Below, in pieces: positions 1 through 8,084 of a DNA stretch of 36,766 nucleotides; the stretch's first letter is position 1, and every line of letters begins with the position of its first letter. Made by a program: the position numbers and the translations under genes. The stretch comes from CCY15215 sp034932145 (GTDB lineage: Bacteria; Cyanobacteriota; Cyanobacteriia; Cyanobacteriales; Spirulinaceae). Location: the NCBI RefSeq assembly GCF_034932145.1, contig NZ_JAYGHV010000009.1, positions 1 to 36,766 on the forward strand, in the 5' to 3' direction. The notes under the pieces are model-generated. The model did not search any database, was not told where the DNA came from, and worked only from the letters and a program-made list of their open reading frames with translations.

Positions 1-44
1 TACCCAAATCAAAGATTATGGGTAGCGCTTGGGGGATGGCGAAT

Positions 45-536
45 TTAGTTCGCCATATCCAACCAAGTAAGAGAGGGACTGCGCTCGACATTTTGTTCAA
101 CCTCGTAAAAACCCAACTCTTGACTTTCGCTAATGAGTCGATCGAGGTTCATTTTTCTCTCATTATCTCGCTTTTGCCGATAGCTTAAAACATCCTCAGT
201 TTTAACCCGGCGATGAGAACCAATTTTCGTAAAGAGAATATCTCCTCGATCCAAAAGTTTATAGAGATGCGGACGAGAGATATTCAGCAAATTTGCTGCT
301 TCTTGAGTCGTCAAAAGATGTTCTTGAGGAAGAATAGTCACTCCCTTTCCCTGAGTTAAAAGTGGCGTGACTTGCCGTAAAACCTTGTAAATCGATTCTG
401 GTAAAGGAATTTCCTCACCATCCATGCCCATCAATTTAGGGTGCGCCTTCTCCAATAATTGGGTAAAACGCACCAAGTCTTCAGAATCAGGTTGCGGTTC
501 AAAAACTGGGGTATTGATTGAGGGACTCGCAGTCAT
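45..536 (-). CDS. Excisionase-family helix-turn-helix DNA-binding protein, antitoxin-like
   Basis: A 163-residue protein with a MerR/excisionase-type winged helix at about residues 74-120: LTTQEAANLLNISRPHLYKL followed by the wing GDILFTKIGSHRRVKTEDVL. This helix-turn-helix class is used by phage excisionases and by many small antitoxin or regulator proteins, and in cyanobacteria this length often sits just upstream of a PIN-domain toxin. Any such partner would begin left of position 45, outside the window; the 44 bases present show no recognisable start. The ATG start at 536 is the first in frame. An inverted repeat (ATGGCGAA at 36-43, TTCGCCAT at 49-56) spans the stop codon and could fold in the mRNA, but no T-run follows it. 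The DNA-binding role is well supported; the antitoxin role is inference from architecture only. Confidence 0.75.
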   Translation of the reverse strand: MTASPSINTPVFEPQPDSEDLVRFTQLLEKAHPKLMGMDGEEIPLPESIYKVLRQVTPLLTQGKGVTILPQEHLLTTQEAANLLNISRPHLYKLLDRGDILFTKIGSHRRVKTEDVLSYRQKRDNERKMNLDRLISESQELGFYEVEQNVERSPSLTWLDMAN

Positions 537-1298
537 GGCAGATATAAACTTAACTGTAATAAGTGTAACATGAGAAAAATCACCTCGAATTCTTTTGGAG
601 AAAACGCAGAAGCGATACGGCTAAAGCCACACTCCGCGATCGCATTTTCAAGAATCAAGAAGGAGAATCAGGATCGATATTCAACTGCTTAAAACTATTA
701 GGCAAAGGGAGTATCTTTATAATTAACCTGCCCGCCCTAGCGGTCTGTCATCCCAAAAATGGGCGCATTGCGATCGCCTAATGTCAAACTTAAGGTCAAA
801 AATCTTTACAATGGTGTATGATGGTTGGAGATCGAAACTTAATTTAGTTCACGGTTCTGACGAACTGTTCTAAAACGATCTGAGAATCTTCAAGAAACCT
901 ATACTCATTCGCTTTGCGGTTAGTATAGCGGGATGTCACTAGCGAGAATTACTTTTCGATCGCGCTGTTTTGGGGGAATACAATACCGCTCGATCGAGCC
1001 AGATCAATCAATCACTACTCCTGTTCACTTCTCCTGTAGGCATCCAAACCAAACGCTACAAAATTTTGATTCAAGAACCTGCGGGGGAAGATGTAGCGTC
1101 ATGTCAACAAATCTAGATAAACCACTCCGTCAGTGTAGCATCGGGAAATTGTCCCAGTATTATACAGAATCGGGGGTTAGCCTCTCAGATCGCCATCAGC
1201 GCAATTAAAGCGATCGCCAATCGATCGCCGATTGACTATTCCCAAAATTGATTAAGTTTCGTAAACTAATAGCCAACGAAAAACATAACGAGTTACAT
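537..1298. other. Long intergenic region / helicase leader
   Basis: This gap of about 760 bases separates the divergent HTH gene and the RNA helicase. I see no convincing gene: a 91-codon open frame at 933-1208 lacks protein-like composition and a ribosome binding site. The gap holds a TATAAT hexamer at 718-723 without a good -35 partner, several HIP1-type octamers, and the hairpin at 899-928. It probably carries the helicase promoter and a long 5' leader, but the transcription start cannot be read from sequence. Confidence 0.5.
899..928 (+). promoter_or_regulatory. Two-tier hairpin in the helicase upstream region
   Basis: CTATACT (899-905) pairs perfectly with AGTATAG (922-928), and inside that loop CGC (910-912) pairs with GCG (916-918) around TTT. 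It lies about 370 bases before the helicase start. If transcribed it would be a structured element in a long leader; a bidirectional operator is the alternative. Function is unknown. Confidence 0.35.
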
Positions 1299-2798
1299 AT
1301 GACAATTTCGTTCAAAAGTCTGGGACTGTCCGATATACGCATCGAGCAACTCGAAGCAATTGGTTTTGAAGAGCCGACGGAAATTCAGGAGCAAGCCATC
1401 CCCATATTATTGGCAGGACAAGATGTAGTAGGACAATCACAGACGGGAACCGGTAAAACAGCAGCCTTTTCGCTGCCCATTCTCGAGCAAATCGATCCCA
1501 ATGCTCGGACAGTTCAGGCTTTGATTCTGACTCCCACGCGAGAACTGGCACAACAAGTCACCCAAGCGATCGATGATTTTTGGGGCAACAATAAACCCTC
1601 TCATAACCGCGATCGCCTGCGGGTTCTGACCGTGTGCGGGGGTCAGTCCATCGAACGGCAAATTCGCAGTTTACAACGGGGGATCCAGATTGTTGTGGGC
1701 ACCCCTGGACGGGTCATTGACCTGTTAGATCGCAAAGATTTGCTTTTAGATACTTTACGTTGGGTCGTATTGGATGAAGCCGATGAAATGTTAAGCATGG
1801 GCTTTATCGATGATGTCAAGAAAATCCTCAGACAAACCCCTGACGAACGCTGTACAGCTTGTTTCTCGGCAACAATGCCCGCAGAAATTCGCAAGTTAAT
1901 CGATCGCTTCCTCAAATCCCCCACCACGGTTTCCGCCAAACAGACCAAAGCGGCCCCGTCTCGTATCGAACAGCGAATCTATAATATCCCCCGAAGCTGG
2001 CCAAAGATTAAGGCATTACAGCCCATTCTGGAAATGGAAGAGCCAGAAGCCGGTATTATTTTCGTTCGCACCAAACGGGCGGCGGCGGAAGTCACCAGCA
2101 AGTTACAATCGGCGGGACACAATGTAGATGAATATCACGGCGATTTGAGCCAAAGTCAGCGAGAACGCTTAGTACACCGTTTTCGCAATAGTCAGGTGCG
2201 CTTAGTGGTAGCGACAGACATTGCCGCCCGAGGCTTGGACGTACAGGATCTCAGCCACGTGATCAACTACGATCTCCCCGATAATTCGGAAACTTACATC
2301 CACCGTATCGGTCGGACGGGACGCGCGGGCAAAACCGGAACGGCAATTTCTCTGATTCAACCCATGGATCGCCATTTGCTGCGGCGGATCGAAAATCGCT
2401 TGCATCAAAAACTACCTGTCAGTCGCATTCCCTCGCGATCGGATGTAGAAACCCGCCGCCTGGAGAAACTCAAAGAGCAAATGAAAGAAGCCCTATCGGG
2501 AGAACGCATGGCCTCTTTCCTCTCCACCGTGAAAGAATTGGGAGAAGAATACGATCCCCATGCGATCGCGGCAGCGGCCTTGCAAATGGTTTACGACCAG
2601 TCCTGTCCGAGTTGGATGCAGGGAGACTGGGAAGTTCCTTCTGAGGACTTTTCTAAGCCTGTTAAGCGCGGTGGTGGTGGTAATCGCGATCGCCGTTCGT
2701 CGAATAAGCGGTACGATCGCAACGATCGCTCCTCTCGTCCCTCTCGCGGTCCCGTTGAAATGCCCAAAAAAGTACAACTCTCCGACCGAGTAAAGTAG
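1299..2798 (+). CDS. crhR: DEAD-box ATP-dependent RNA helicase, CrhR-like
   Basis: A cytoplasmic RNA helicase of 499 residues. All DEAD-box motifs are present in order: the Q-motif region with EPTEIQEQAIP, Walker A SQTGTGKT, PTRELAQQ, TPGR, the DEAD box in VLDEADEML, SAT, IIFVRTK, TDIAARGLD and HRIGRTGRAG. After the helicase core comes a conserved-looking stretch (about residues 405-450), then a basic, Gly/Arg/Ser-rich tail (GGGGNRDRRSSNKRYDR) that would bind RNA. Length and tail fit the cyanobacterial CrhR group, which remodels RNA under redox or cold stress. I chose the ATG at 1299 because MTISFKSLGLSD matches the usual N-terminus; an in-frame TTG at 1248 would add 17 unrelated residues. 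The family is certain; the exact crhR orthology is likely but not proven. Confidence 0.9.
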   Translation: MTISFKSLGLSDIRIEQLEAIGFEEPTEIQEQAIPILLAGQDVVGQSQTGTGKTAAFSLPILEQIDPNARTVQALILTPTRELAQQVTQAIDDFWGNNKPSHNRDRLRVLTVCGGQSIERQIRSLQRGIQIVVGTPGRVIDLLDRKDLLLDTLRWVVLDEADEMLSMGFIDDVKKILRQTPDERCTACFSATMPAEIRKLIDRFLKSPTTVSAKQTKAAPSRIEQRIYNIPRSWPKIKALQPILEMEEPEAGIIFVRTKRAAAEVTSKLQSAGHNVDEYHGDLSQSQRERLVHRFRNSQVRLVVATDIAARGLDVQDLSHVINYDLPDNSETYIHRIGRTGRAGKTGTAISLIQPMDRHLLRRIENRLHQKLPVSRIPSRSDVETRRLEKLKEQMKEALSGERMASFLSTVKELGEEYDPHAIAAAALQMVYDQSCPSWMQGDWEVPSEDFSKPVKRGGGGNRDRRSSNKRYDRNDRSSRPSRGPVEMPKKVQLSDRVK

Positions 2799-2812
2799 GG
2801 ATTGTAGAGTTT

Positions 2813-2929
2813 AGAAATTCTGAGTTATGACTTACGCAGCTAAGGAGCGAGACGCTCCCACTACTGTATTGTTAGGGTAGTGCGGGCATCCTGCCCGCTA
2901 ATGCGTAAGTCCTATCACTCAGAATTCCT
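2813..2929. repeat. Nested palindromic repeat element (MITE/REP-like)
   Basis: The outer arms are a long imperfect inverted repeat: 2813-2838 matches the reverse complement of 2902-2929, with the perfect core GACTTACGCA / TGCGTAAGTC. Between them sit two perfect hairpins, GGAGCG-AGA-CGCTCC (2844-2858) and GCGGGCA-TCC-TGCCCGC (2882-2898). The element encodes nothing convincing. Its design fits a non-autonomous interspersed repeat. A module related to the first hairpin recurs at 19875-19891. Confidence 0.7.
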
Positions 2930-2969
2930 TCAAGATTCTGCCGTCTCCAATCAAAAAAATGTCACAATG

Positions 2970-3005
2970 GGAAAGATAGGATCGTCAATCTTTCCTATTT
3001 TTTTG
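2970..3005 (+). terminator. Rho-independent terminator upstream of thrC
   Basis: GGAAAGAT (2970-2977) pairs perfectly with ATCTTTCC (2988-2995) around a 10-base loop and is followed by TATTTTTTTG. It reads on the plus strand and lies about 170 bases after the helicase stop and 46 bases before the thrC start. It could end helicase transcription or act as an attenuator in a thrC leader. Confidence 0.65.
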
Positions 3006-3023
3006 TTAGTTTTCTCGATCGGT

Positions 3024-3049
3024 CATTTAACGTCAACATTTAACGTCAA
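3024..3049 (+). repeat. Perfect tandem 13-mer directly before the thrC start
   Basis: CATTTAACGTCAA occurs twice with no spacer (3024-3036 and 3037-3049), ending two bases before the GTG start of thrC. It covers the position where a ribosome binding site would lie, and no Shine-Dalgarno sequence is visible. It may be a recent duplication or a paired protein-binding site. Confidence 0.7.
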
Positions 3050-3051
3050 TT

Positions 3052-4170
3052 GTGGTTTTAAGTCCTTCTACTGCCCCGGTTTCTCGCTCCAATAACAACG
3101 CCGATCGCCCTGTTTTGCGCTGGCGCGGTCTGATTGAAACCTATCGCGCTTTTTTGCCAGTTAGCGATGCAACTCCCGTTGTCACCCTTTTGGAGGGCAA
3201 TACCCCTTTAATTCCCGCCCCGGCGATCGCGCAACGGATTGGTCGGGATGTCAAGATTTTTCTTAAATACGACGGGTTAAACCCAACGGGAAGTTTTAAA
3301 GATCGGGGCATGACCATGGCTTTGTCTAAGGCCAAAGAGGCTGGAGATAAAGCCGTAATCTGTGCTTCTACGGGAAACACCTCGGCTTCGGCGGCAGCTT
3401 ATGCGCGTCGGGCGGGAATTCGGGCTTTTGTGATCGTCCCCGATGGCTATGTGGCTTTAGGGAAAATGGCTCAAGCACTTTTATACGGTGCAGAAGTGAT
3501 TGCTATTGAGGGTAACTTCGATCGCTGTTTGGAAATTGTCCGCAAGATGTCTGATAACTATCCTGTCACTTTGGTTAATTCTCTCAATCCTTATCGCTTA
3601 CAAGGGCAGAAAACAGGCGCTTTTGAAATCATTGATAATTTGGGAGATGCACCGGACTGGTTGTGTATTCCCGTGGGTAATGCGGGCAATATTTGCGCCT
3701 ATTGGATGGGATTTTGCGAGTACCGCGAACAAGGATTTAGCAGCCGCTTACCGAAAATGATGGGCTTTCAAGCGGCGGGATCGGCACCGATTGTCATGGG
3801 ACATCCTATTGCTTCTCCCCAAACTGTCGCCACGGCAATTCGAGTGGGAAATCCTGCCAGTTGGCAAAAGGCGATCGCGGCACAACAGGAATCAAAGGGG
3901 GAAATTAAAGCCGTTACCGATGAGGAAATTTTAGATGCTTATCGGATTTTAGCGAAGGAGGAAGGGGTATTTTGTGAGCCTGCGAGTGCGGCTTCTGTGG
4001 CAGGATTGCTACAAGTCAAAGACCAAATCCCAGCAGGGGCGACTATTGTTTGTGTCTTAACGGGAAATGGTTTGAAAGATCCCGATGCGGCGATCGAATA
4101 TAGTCACAATAAAATTCATTCTGGGGTTGGATCGGATTTAGAAAGTATTGCGAAAGTAATGGGATTTTAG
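3052..4170 (+). CDS. thrC: Threonine synthase
   Basis: A PLP-dependent enzyme of 372 residues that converts O-phosphohomoserine to threonine in the cytoplasm. The PLP-lysine motif NPTGSFKDRGMT places the Schiff-base lysine at residue 83. STGNTSASAAAYARRAG is the glycine/serine-rich substrate and cofactor loop, and PVGNAGN the phosphate-binding loop. EPASAASVAGLL near the C-terminus is also typical. The length and the N-terminus (VLSPSTA...) match the short cyanobacterial type, which supports the GTG start. It is followed by a strong terminator at 4395-4416 and appears to be transcribed alone. A threonine dehydratase is less likely because of the phosphate-loop pattern. Confidence 0.93.
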   Translation: MVLSPSTAPVSRSNNNADRPVLRWRGLIETYRAFLPVSDATPVVTLLEGNTPLIPAPAIAQRIGRDVKIFLKYDGLNPTGSFKDRGMTMALSKAKEAGDKAVICASTGNTSASAAAYARRAGIRAFVIVPDGYVALGKMAQALLYGAEVIAIEGNFDRCLEIVRKMSDNYPVTLVNSLNPYRLQGQKTGAFEIIDNLGDAPDWLCIPVGNAGNICAYWMGFCEYREQGFSSRLPKMMGFQAAGSAPIVMGHPIASPQTVATAIRVGNPASWQKAIAAQQESKGEIKAVTDEEILDAYRILAKEEGVFCEPASAASVAGLLQVKDQIPAGATIVCVLTGNGLKDPDAAIEYSHNKIHSGVGSDLESIAKVMGF

Positions 4171-4204
4171 GTTTTTTGCGCGATCGCCTGTCAATTCAAA
4201 ATTA

Positions 4205-4366
4205 TCAATTCAAGGGGGTAATAACTTCTCCCTCTCCTAATCTCGTTTCTCCGCGAATCATTGCTAACTGCGATCGCCTTAACGCTTCGGCTTTTATGGG
4301 TGCCTCTTTTAACTGTTCATAAAAAGTAGTCATTAGTCCAAATGTTCCCGAATCGCTCACTTGCCA
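4205..4366 (-). pseudogene. CHAT-domain protein gene relic (C-terminus only)
   Basis: On the minus strand an open frame of 53 codons reads WQVSDSGTFGLMTTFYEQLK, then EAPIKAEALRRSQLAMIRGE, and ends in a stop at 4205-4207. This is the characteristic extreme C-terminus of cyanobacterial CHAT (caspase-like peptidase) proteins, in which a W-x-V-x-D segment precedes the final helices. In-frame stops (TAA, TGA) lie immediately upstream, and the catalytic His and Cys regions are absent, so only a fragment remains. It sits in the gap between thrC and the convergent glycosyltransferase gene. Identification is from recall of the family pattern. Confidence 0.65.
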
Positions 4367-4394
4367 TTACTTTTTTGGTCATGAATCCCGTCAC

Positions 4395-4416
4395 CCTGCT
4401 TCGGCAGGTTTTTTTT
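4395..4416 (+). terminator. Rho-independent terminator downstream of thrC
   Basis: CCTGC-TTCG-GCAGG forms a stable UUCG-capped hairpin (4395-4408), followed by eight T residues (4409-4416). It reads on the plus strand and lies 225 bases after the thrC stop, so it would end thrC transcription and protect the convergent glycosyltransferase gene. Confidence 0.85.
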
Positions 4417-4435
4417 CTAACTTTTTCAGCAAACC

Positions 4436-5527
4436 CTAAGTAGTACGACGGGCTTCGACAATATCGTATAACCATGCCTCCAGCCGATCGCCTAATGCTT
4501 GTAAAGAATATTCTCTTTCAGCTTGTTGACGACAGGCGGCGCGATCGCATTCATCAATGCGTTCAATGGCAGCAATTAAGCCCTCTACGCTGTCAGGTTC
4601 GACTAAAAAGCCCGTTCGACCCTCCCGCACGATTTCCACGAGTCCGCCGCGCTTATAGGCGATAATGGGAACGCCGCAGGCCAGTGCCTCGATCGCCGCA
4701 TTACCAAAAGCCTCGGTCCAGCGAGGAGTCATTAAAAGGGCGCGGCATTTTCCCAATTGTGCCTGTAATTCTTCTGTAGATAAAAAACCCTGATGTTCAA
4801 TAGGTGCATTCGGATACCGATCCTGGATTTGCTGCCAATAGTCCTGGCGATCGATCTTGCCAAAAATTTGCAACGGAATGCCCGTCTTTTGGGACGCAAG
4901 TACTGCATCTTCGAGGGCTTTTTCCGGGGAAATGCGAGCAACCCAAGCTAAAGTATTATCAGGCTGCTCGCAAAATTGGTATTTTTCGAGGGCGATCGCG
5001 CTACTCAAACAGCGAGGATTGACAATCTCGGGAAAGGTTTCTGCCTGAGCGCGGCTATAAAATGCTAAAGTTTCGGGAAAAACCCGCCAGGTTTCGGCGA
5101 TCGCCCGATCCATTGCCGTCGTCAACGATCCCATACTCACTAAATGAGCAATGGGACAAGTAAAAAAAGGCGTTAAATAAAAAGGCAGCCAATCATAGGC
5201 AAAATTGACAATTAAATCAAAGCGATCCTGCACGGTTCTGGCATAATCCCACATTTGTTCGAGAACGGAATTTTCCGGTAGGATAATTGGATTATCTCGC
5301 TTTTGAGTTTGGGCGGCAATTTGTAGAGATCCCTCAATTTCCTTCACCGGAAAGCCTTGTAAGCGGGAATCCTTGGGGGCAATAATCTTGATCTGATGTC
5401 CCCGTCGCTGCAATTCTTCAGCAAAATTCTTTAAAGTGAGTTCCACCCCACCTCCCAATCCAGAACCCAAGGCACCGACGGGGGTAGAGGCAAATAATAA
5501 TTGTAATTTTTTGGCTTCCTTATTCAT
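4436..5527 (-). CDS. Glycosyltransferase family 4 protein
   Basis: A 363-residue GT-B fold glycosyltransferase. The N-terminal half has the GT4 acceptor-side loop (GGGVELTLKNFAEELQRRGH) and the C-terminal half has the donor-binding signature EAFGNAAIEALACGVPIIAY with the E-x7-E pattern, followed by GGLVEIV and GRTGFLV. It would transfer a sugar from a nucleotide-sugar to an unknown acceptor at the cytoplasmic face of the membrane, probably for cell-surface polysaccharide or glycolipid. Its ATG at 5527 lies inside the last codons of the upstream gene (ATGAATAA overlap), so the two genes are likely translationally coupled. Substrate cannot be inferred. Confidence 0.88.
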   Translation of the reverse strand: MNKEAKKLQLLFASTPVGALGSGLGGGVELTLKNFAEELQRRGHQIKIIAPKDSRLQGFPVKEIEGSLQIAAQTQKRDNPIILPENSVLEQMWDYARTVQDRFDLIVNFAYDWLPFYLTPFFTCPIAHLVSMGSLTTAMDRAIAETWRVFPETLAFYSRAQAETFPEIVNPRCLSSAIALEKYQFCEQPDNTLAWVARISPEKALEDAVLASQKTGIPLQIFGKIDRQDYWQQIQDRYPNAPIEHQGFLSTEELQAQLGKCRALLMTPRWTEAFGNAAIEALACGVPIIAYKRGGLVEIVREGRTGFLVEPDSVEGLIAAIERIDECDRAACRQQAEREYSLQALGDRLEAWLYDIVEARRTT

Positions 5528-6749
5528 GGTTGCGATCGCTTGGCAGCATCCGAATGTGACTTAACTGACCCAATGCCCATTTTGCGGTTTCTTGCACCTC
5601 TGGATCTGGGTCATCGGTGGCATAGTAAATCAATTGGCTTAATTGAGCAATCAACTCGTAAACGCGGGTTAAATCGCGAATGGCATTTTTTCGGACTTGG
5701 GCATTATCATCTTGCAGGGAGAGTGCTAAAGCGCGATTCATGGGTTTGAGGGTGCGGGTGCCAATTTGGGAGAGTGCCTCTAAAATCAGGGATTGTTGTT
5801 GAGAATCTGACTCTAAAAGTAAGCCCACGAGAGGTTGTACTGCCCGCGAGTCTGACCGTTGCGCTAATTCCCAGATTGATTTCTTGCGGGTGTCGGGATC
5901 TGGGGAGTGTAACTCGCGAATGAGTTCTTCAATCGGATCTAATTTAACTAAGGGCAAATTCGGGCGATCGCGGGGGGGAATTGCTGGCGGAATGTTACTG
6001 TTTGCAACAAAGGAGGAAGAAGGTGCCGCAGTTTCGTCCCAACTATCAGGAATTTCTGTGTGAGAAGAATTTGGGACAGTGAGGAAGGGTTTGGCGAGGT
6101 CTACGGTATGATGGTCATCTGCTTTAACGAAGGCTTCTGCATCCTGAAAGGGTTCTGTTGCTGAGAATAATTCTGATTCTGGGATTTCCTCTTCGTCGAT
6201 CGCCTCAATTTCCTGCCAATCTTGTCGATTTCCCTGATTAATATAGCGCAATAGTAAAAAGATCGCCCCACCTAACCCTAATAGCGTTACCAGTCCTCCG
6301 GCACCGATCGCAGCAAGGGCTTTTTTGCTGGGTCTCCTTTTGCGCGGTGGACTCGATCTTCTGGGGACGGGAATATTTTGAATTTCTCGCAATTTATCGA
6401 AGGCAGCTTCATCGAAAATTCCTGTGGGTTCTAATTTCTGACTGGTTTGAAATTTAGCCACTGCTTCTTTAGTTTTTTCATCATACTTGCCCGTCGCATC
6501 CCCTTCGTAGTGACCGAGTTGCTTGAGTCGGTTTTGCAATTCCATGACGATATCCCCTTCATCTCCTGGTTTGAGTTTAGAGGGATTTTTAGGGGAAGGT
6601 GTTGTTGGAGAAGGGGTTTCTGCTTGGGCAATCGAGGGGGATTCTGAGGGGGATTGAGCTAAAGCCATTGGCATATTAGCACTGCCAAGGGTTGCGCCAC
6701 CACAAAGTAGTGAAAATAGGAGGAAGGAGAAAATGCGATCGCCAAACAT
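5520..6749 (-). CDS. Membrane protein with peptidoglycan-binding and HEAT-repeat domains
   Basis: A 409-residue protein. A signal peptide or first membrane segment (residues about 5-30) is followed by a low-complexity Ser/Pro linker and a PG_binding_1 domain at about 58-120 (GDIVMELQNRLKQLGHYEGD). A Pro/Arg/Lys-rich patch comes next, then a transmembrane helix at about 145-172 (GAGGLVTLLGLGGAIFLLL), an acidic linker, and C-terminal HEAT/PBS-lyase-like helical repeats (about 270-400: DPDTRKKSIWELAQR, DDNAQVRKNAIRDL, DPDPEVQETAKWALGQL). Topology puts the wall-binding part outside and the HEAT scaffold in the cytoplasm. It overlaps the glycosyltransferase gene by 8 bases, suggesting a shared envelope role. 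No catalytic domain is visible. Confidence 0.82.
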   Translation of the reverse strand: MFGDRIFSFLLFSLLCGGATLGSANMPMALAQSPSESPSIAQAETPSPTTPSPKNPSKLKPGDEGDIVMELQNRLKQLGHYEGDATGKYDEKTKEAVAKFQTSQKLEPTGIFDEAAFDKLREIQNIPVPRRSSPPRKRRPSKKALAAIGAGGLVTLLGLGGAIFLLLRYINQGNRQDWQEIEAIDEEEIPESELFSATEPFQDAEAFVKADDHHTVDLAKPFLTVPNSSHTEIPDSWDETAAPSSSFVANSNIPPAIPPRDRPNLPLVKLDPIEELIRELHSPDPDTRKKSIWELAQRSDSRAVQPLVGLLLESDSQQQSLILEALSQIGTRTLKPMNRALALSLQDDNAQVRKNAIRDLTRVYELIAQLSQLIYYATDDPDPEVQETAKWALGQLSHIRMLPSDRNHE

Positions 6750-6784
6750 TCTTTAAAGGGATAAATGATGAGGGATGAATGATC

Positions 6785-6807
6785 GGGGAACAATAAAATT
6801 GTTTCCC
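6785..6807. other. Ten-base-pair intergenic hairpin
   Basis: GGGGAACAAT (6785-6794) pairs with ATTGTTTCCC (6798-6807), with one G-T wobble and an AAA loop. Only a short TTT follows on the plus strand. It lies between the EamA transporter and the PG-binding/HEAT gene and may contribute to termination or mRNA stability. Confidence 0.4.
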
Positions 6808-6883
6808 TTTAGCAGAGCAAAACAACACCCAGGATTAGCTGTGACAATCTTAGCGCGAGGATTGCGTAAAAGGGATGGATACG

Positions 6884-6919
6884 AAAAAAAACGGGGGAAT
6901 GGGTTTGGAGACCAAACCC
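6884..6919 (-). terminator. Probable terminator after the EamA transporter
   Basis: Directly after the minus-strand stop at 6920, GGGTTTGG and CCAAACCC (6901-6908 and 6912-6919) form a perfect 8-bp hairpin. On the minus strand a run of eight T residues (the A-run at 6884-6891) follows after about 9 bases. The gap between stem and T-run is longer than ideal. Confidence 0.5.
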
Positions 6920-7957
6920 CTACGGTTCTGAATCGGTTACTGTGATGGGAAGAGGTGGGGAATTTTCTATTGGAAGAGAGGGGAAGAGGTGGCGATCGCG
7001 GAAATTCTGCCAAGTACGATGGAGGCGATCGCGTTGATTAATCAGGTAAATACTAACAAGAGTTAAGGTGACTCCTACCCATTCAAGAGGACTGAGAATT
7101 TCTGAAAGGAAAATATTGCCGAAAATAAGGGCAAAAATTGGGGTTAGGAAAGTTAGAGAGGTAAAACTGGTGAGATTGCCTTTAGAGGCGATATAGAAAA
7201 ATAAGGCATAGGCGATCGCGCTACCAAATACCGTCGAATAGGCTAAGGCCAGCCAGCCATTACTGTCAATATTAACCCATTGATTTTGCTCCCAGAATGC
7301 TGACATGGCAAACAGGGGTAAACCGCCTAAAATCATGTGCCATCCCGTCGCAACTACCGGATCGGCATGGCGACTGACATAACGGATGCTAATGGTCCCC
7401 AAAGCCATTGAGAGGGAAGCACAAAGCATCAACCATTCCCCACTGTTGAATAAGTTCCCTCCATGAGAGAAACCGGAGAAAGAAAAATGCGTTAATCCCT
7501 CGATAATCCATTCATCGGGTAAACCCACAAAACCAATGCCAATAACGCCGATCGCCAATCCCAGAAAGCCCCAAAACCCGATCGCTTCTGCAAATAACCA
7601 ACTTGAAAGTAAGGCGATCGCGATGGGTTGGGAGTCGATCAGGGTAGACCCCAAACCCGCGCCAGTTCTCATTAATCCCTCGGCCAGAAAGCCTTGAAAC
7701 ATTAACCCATCCAAGAGGGCAAAAATGCCAATCCACCCCCAAGCCCGCCATGTTTTCGGTTGTGGAAGTTTGAAAATTGCGGCGACGGCTAAAATTAGGA
7801 TTCCGGCGGGGAGAAGGCGAAAACCCGCCATAAACAAGGGCGTTGAGTCAGCAATAACGCCTTTCATGGCGACCATTGCCGTCCCCCACAGGAAAAACGG
7901 GGATATGAGAATCAGGGGGGTAAGAAGGGGGTTTTGGGTACTGGATTGGGCTTGCAT
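6920..7957 (-). CDS. EamA/DMT-superfamily transporter
   Basis: About 345 residues with roughly ten hydrophobic helices arranged as two EamA repeats. Helices such as LILISPFFLWGTAMVAMKGV open the first repeat and SLSMALGTISIRYVS the second; the glycine/proline-rich helix FLTPIFALIFGNIFLSE is typical of the family. Proteins of this drug/metabolite superfamily export or import small metabolites across the inner membrane, but the substrate cannot be read from sequence. I chose ATG at 7957; a TTG at 7966 with a GGAG 12 bases upstream is an alternative that adds three residues. A polar tail with many prolines follows the last helix. Confidence 0.87.
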   Translation of the reverse strand: MQAQSSTQNPLLTPLILISPFFLWGTAMVAMKGVIADSTPLFMAGFRLLPAGILILAVAAIFKLPQPKTWRAWGWIGIFALLDGLMFQGFLAEGLMRTGAGLGSTLIDSQPIAIALLSSWLFAEAIGFWGFLGLAIGVIGIGFVGLPDEWIIEGLTHFSFSGFSHGGNLFNSGEWLMLCASLSMALGTISIRYVSRHADPVVATGWHMILGGLPLFAMSAFWEQNQWVNIDSNGWLALAYSTVFGSAIAYALFFYIASKGNLTSFTSLTFLTPIFALIFGNIFLSEILSPLEWVGVTLTLVSIYLINQRDRLHRTWQNFRDRHLFPSLPIENSPPLPITVTDSEP

Positions 7958-8084
7958 GAAGGACAATTGAGTTTCTTTGCTCCATTGTAAGCAAATATTG
8001 AGTTTTGTTACAGTCCTGAGAAAATTTACAGAAAAATTATGGCAAGGTACGCGATCGCGATCGAGACAAAAAATGAGAACAATA

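Noticed and set aside
933..1208. 91-codon plus-strand open frame before the helicase
   Set aside because: It lacks a ribosome binding site, has Cys/Arg/Ser-rich composition unlike a protein, and overlaps HIP1-rich leader sequence.
2880..3095. 71-codon open frame across the repeat element and thrC leader
   Set aside because: It translates the palindromic repeat and the terminator hairpin and overlaps the thrC start; no protein-like pattern.
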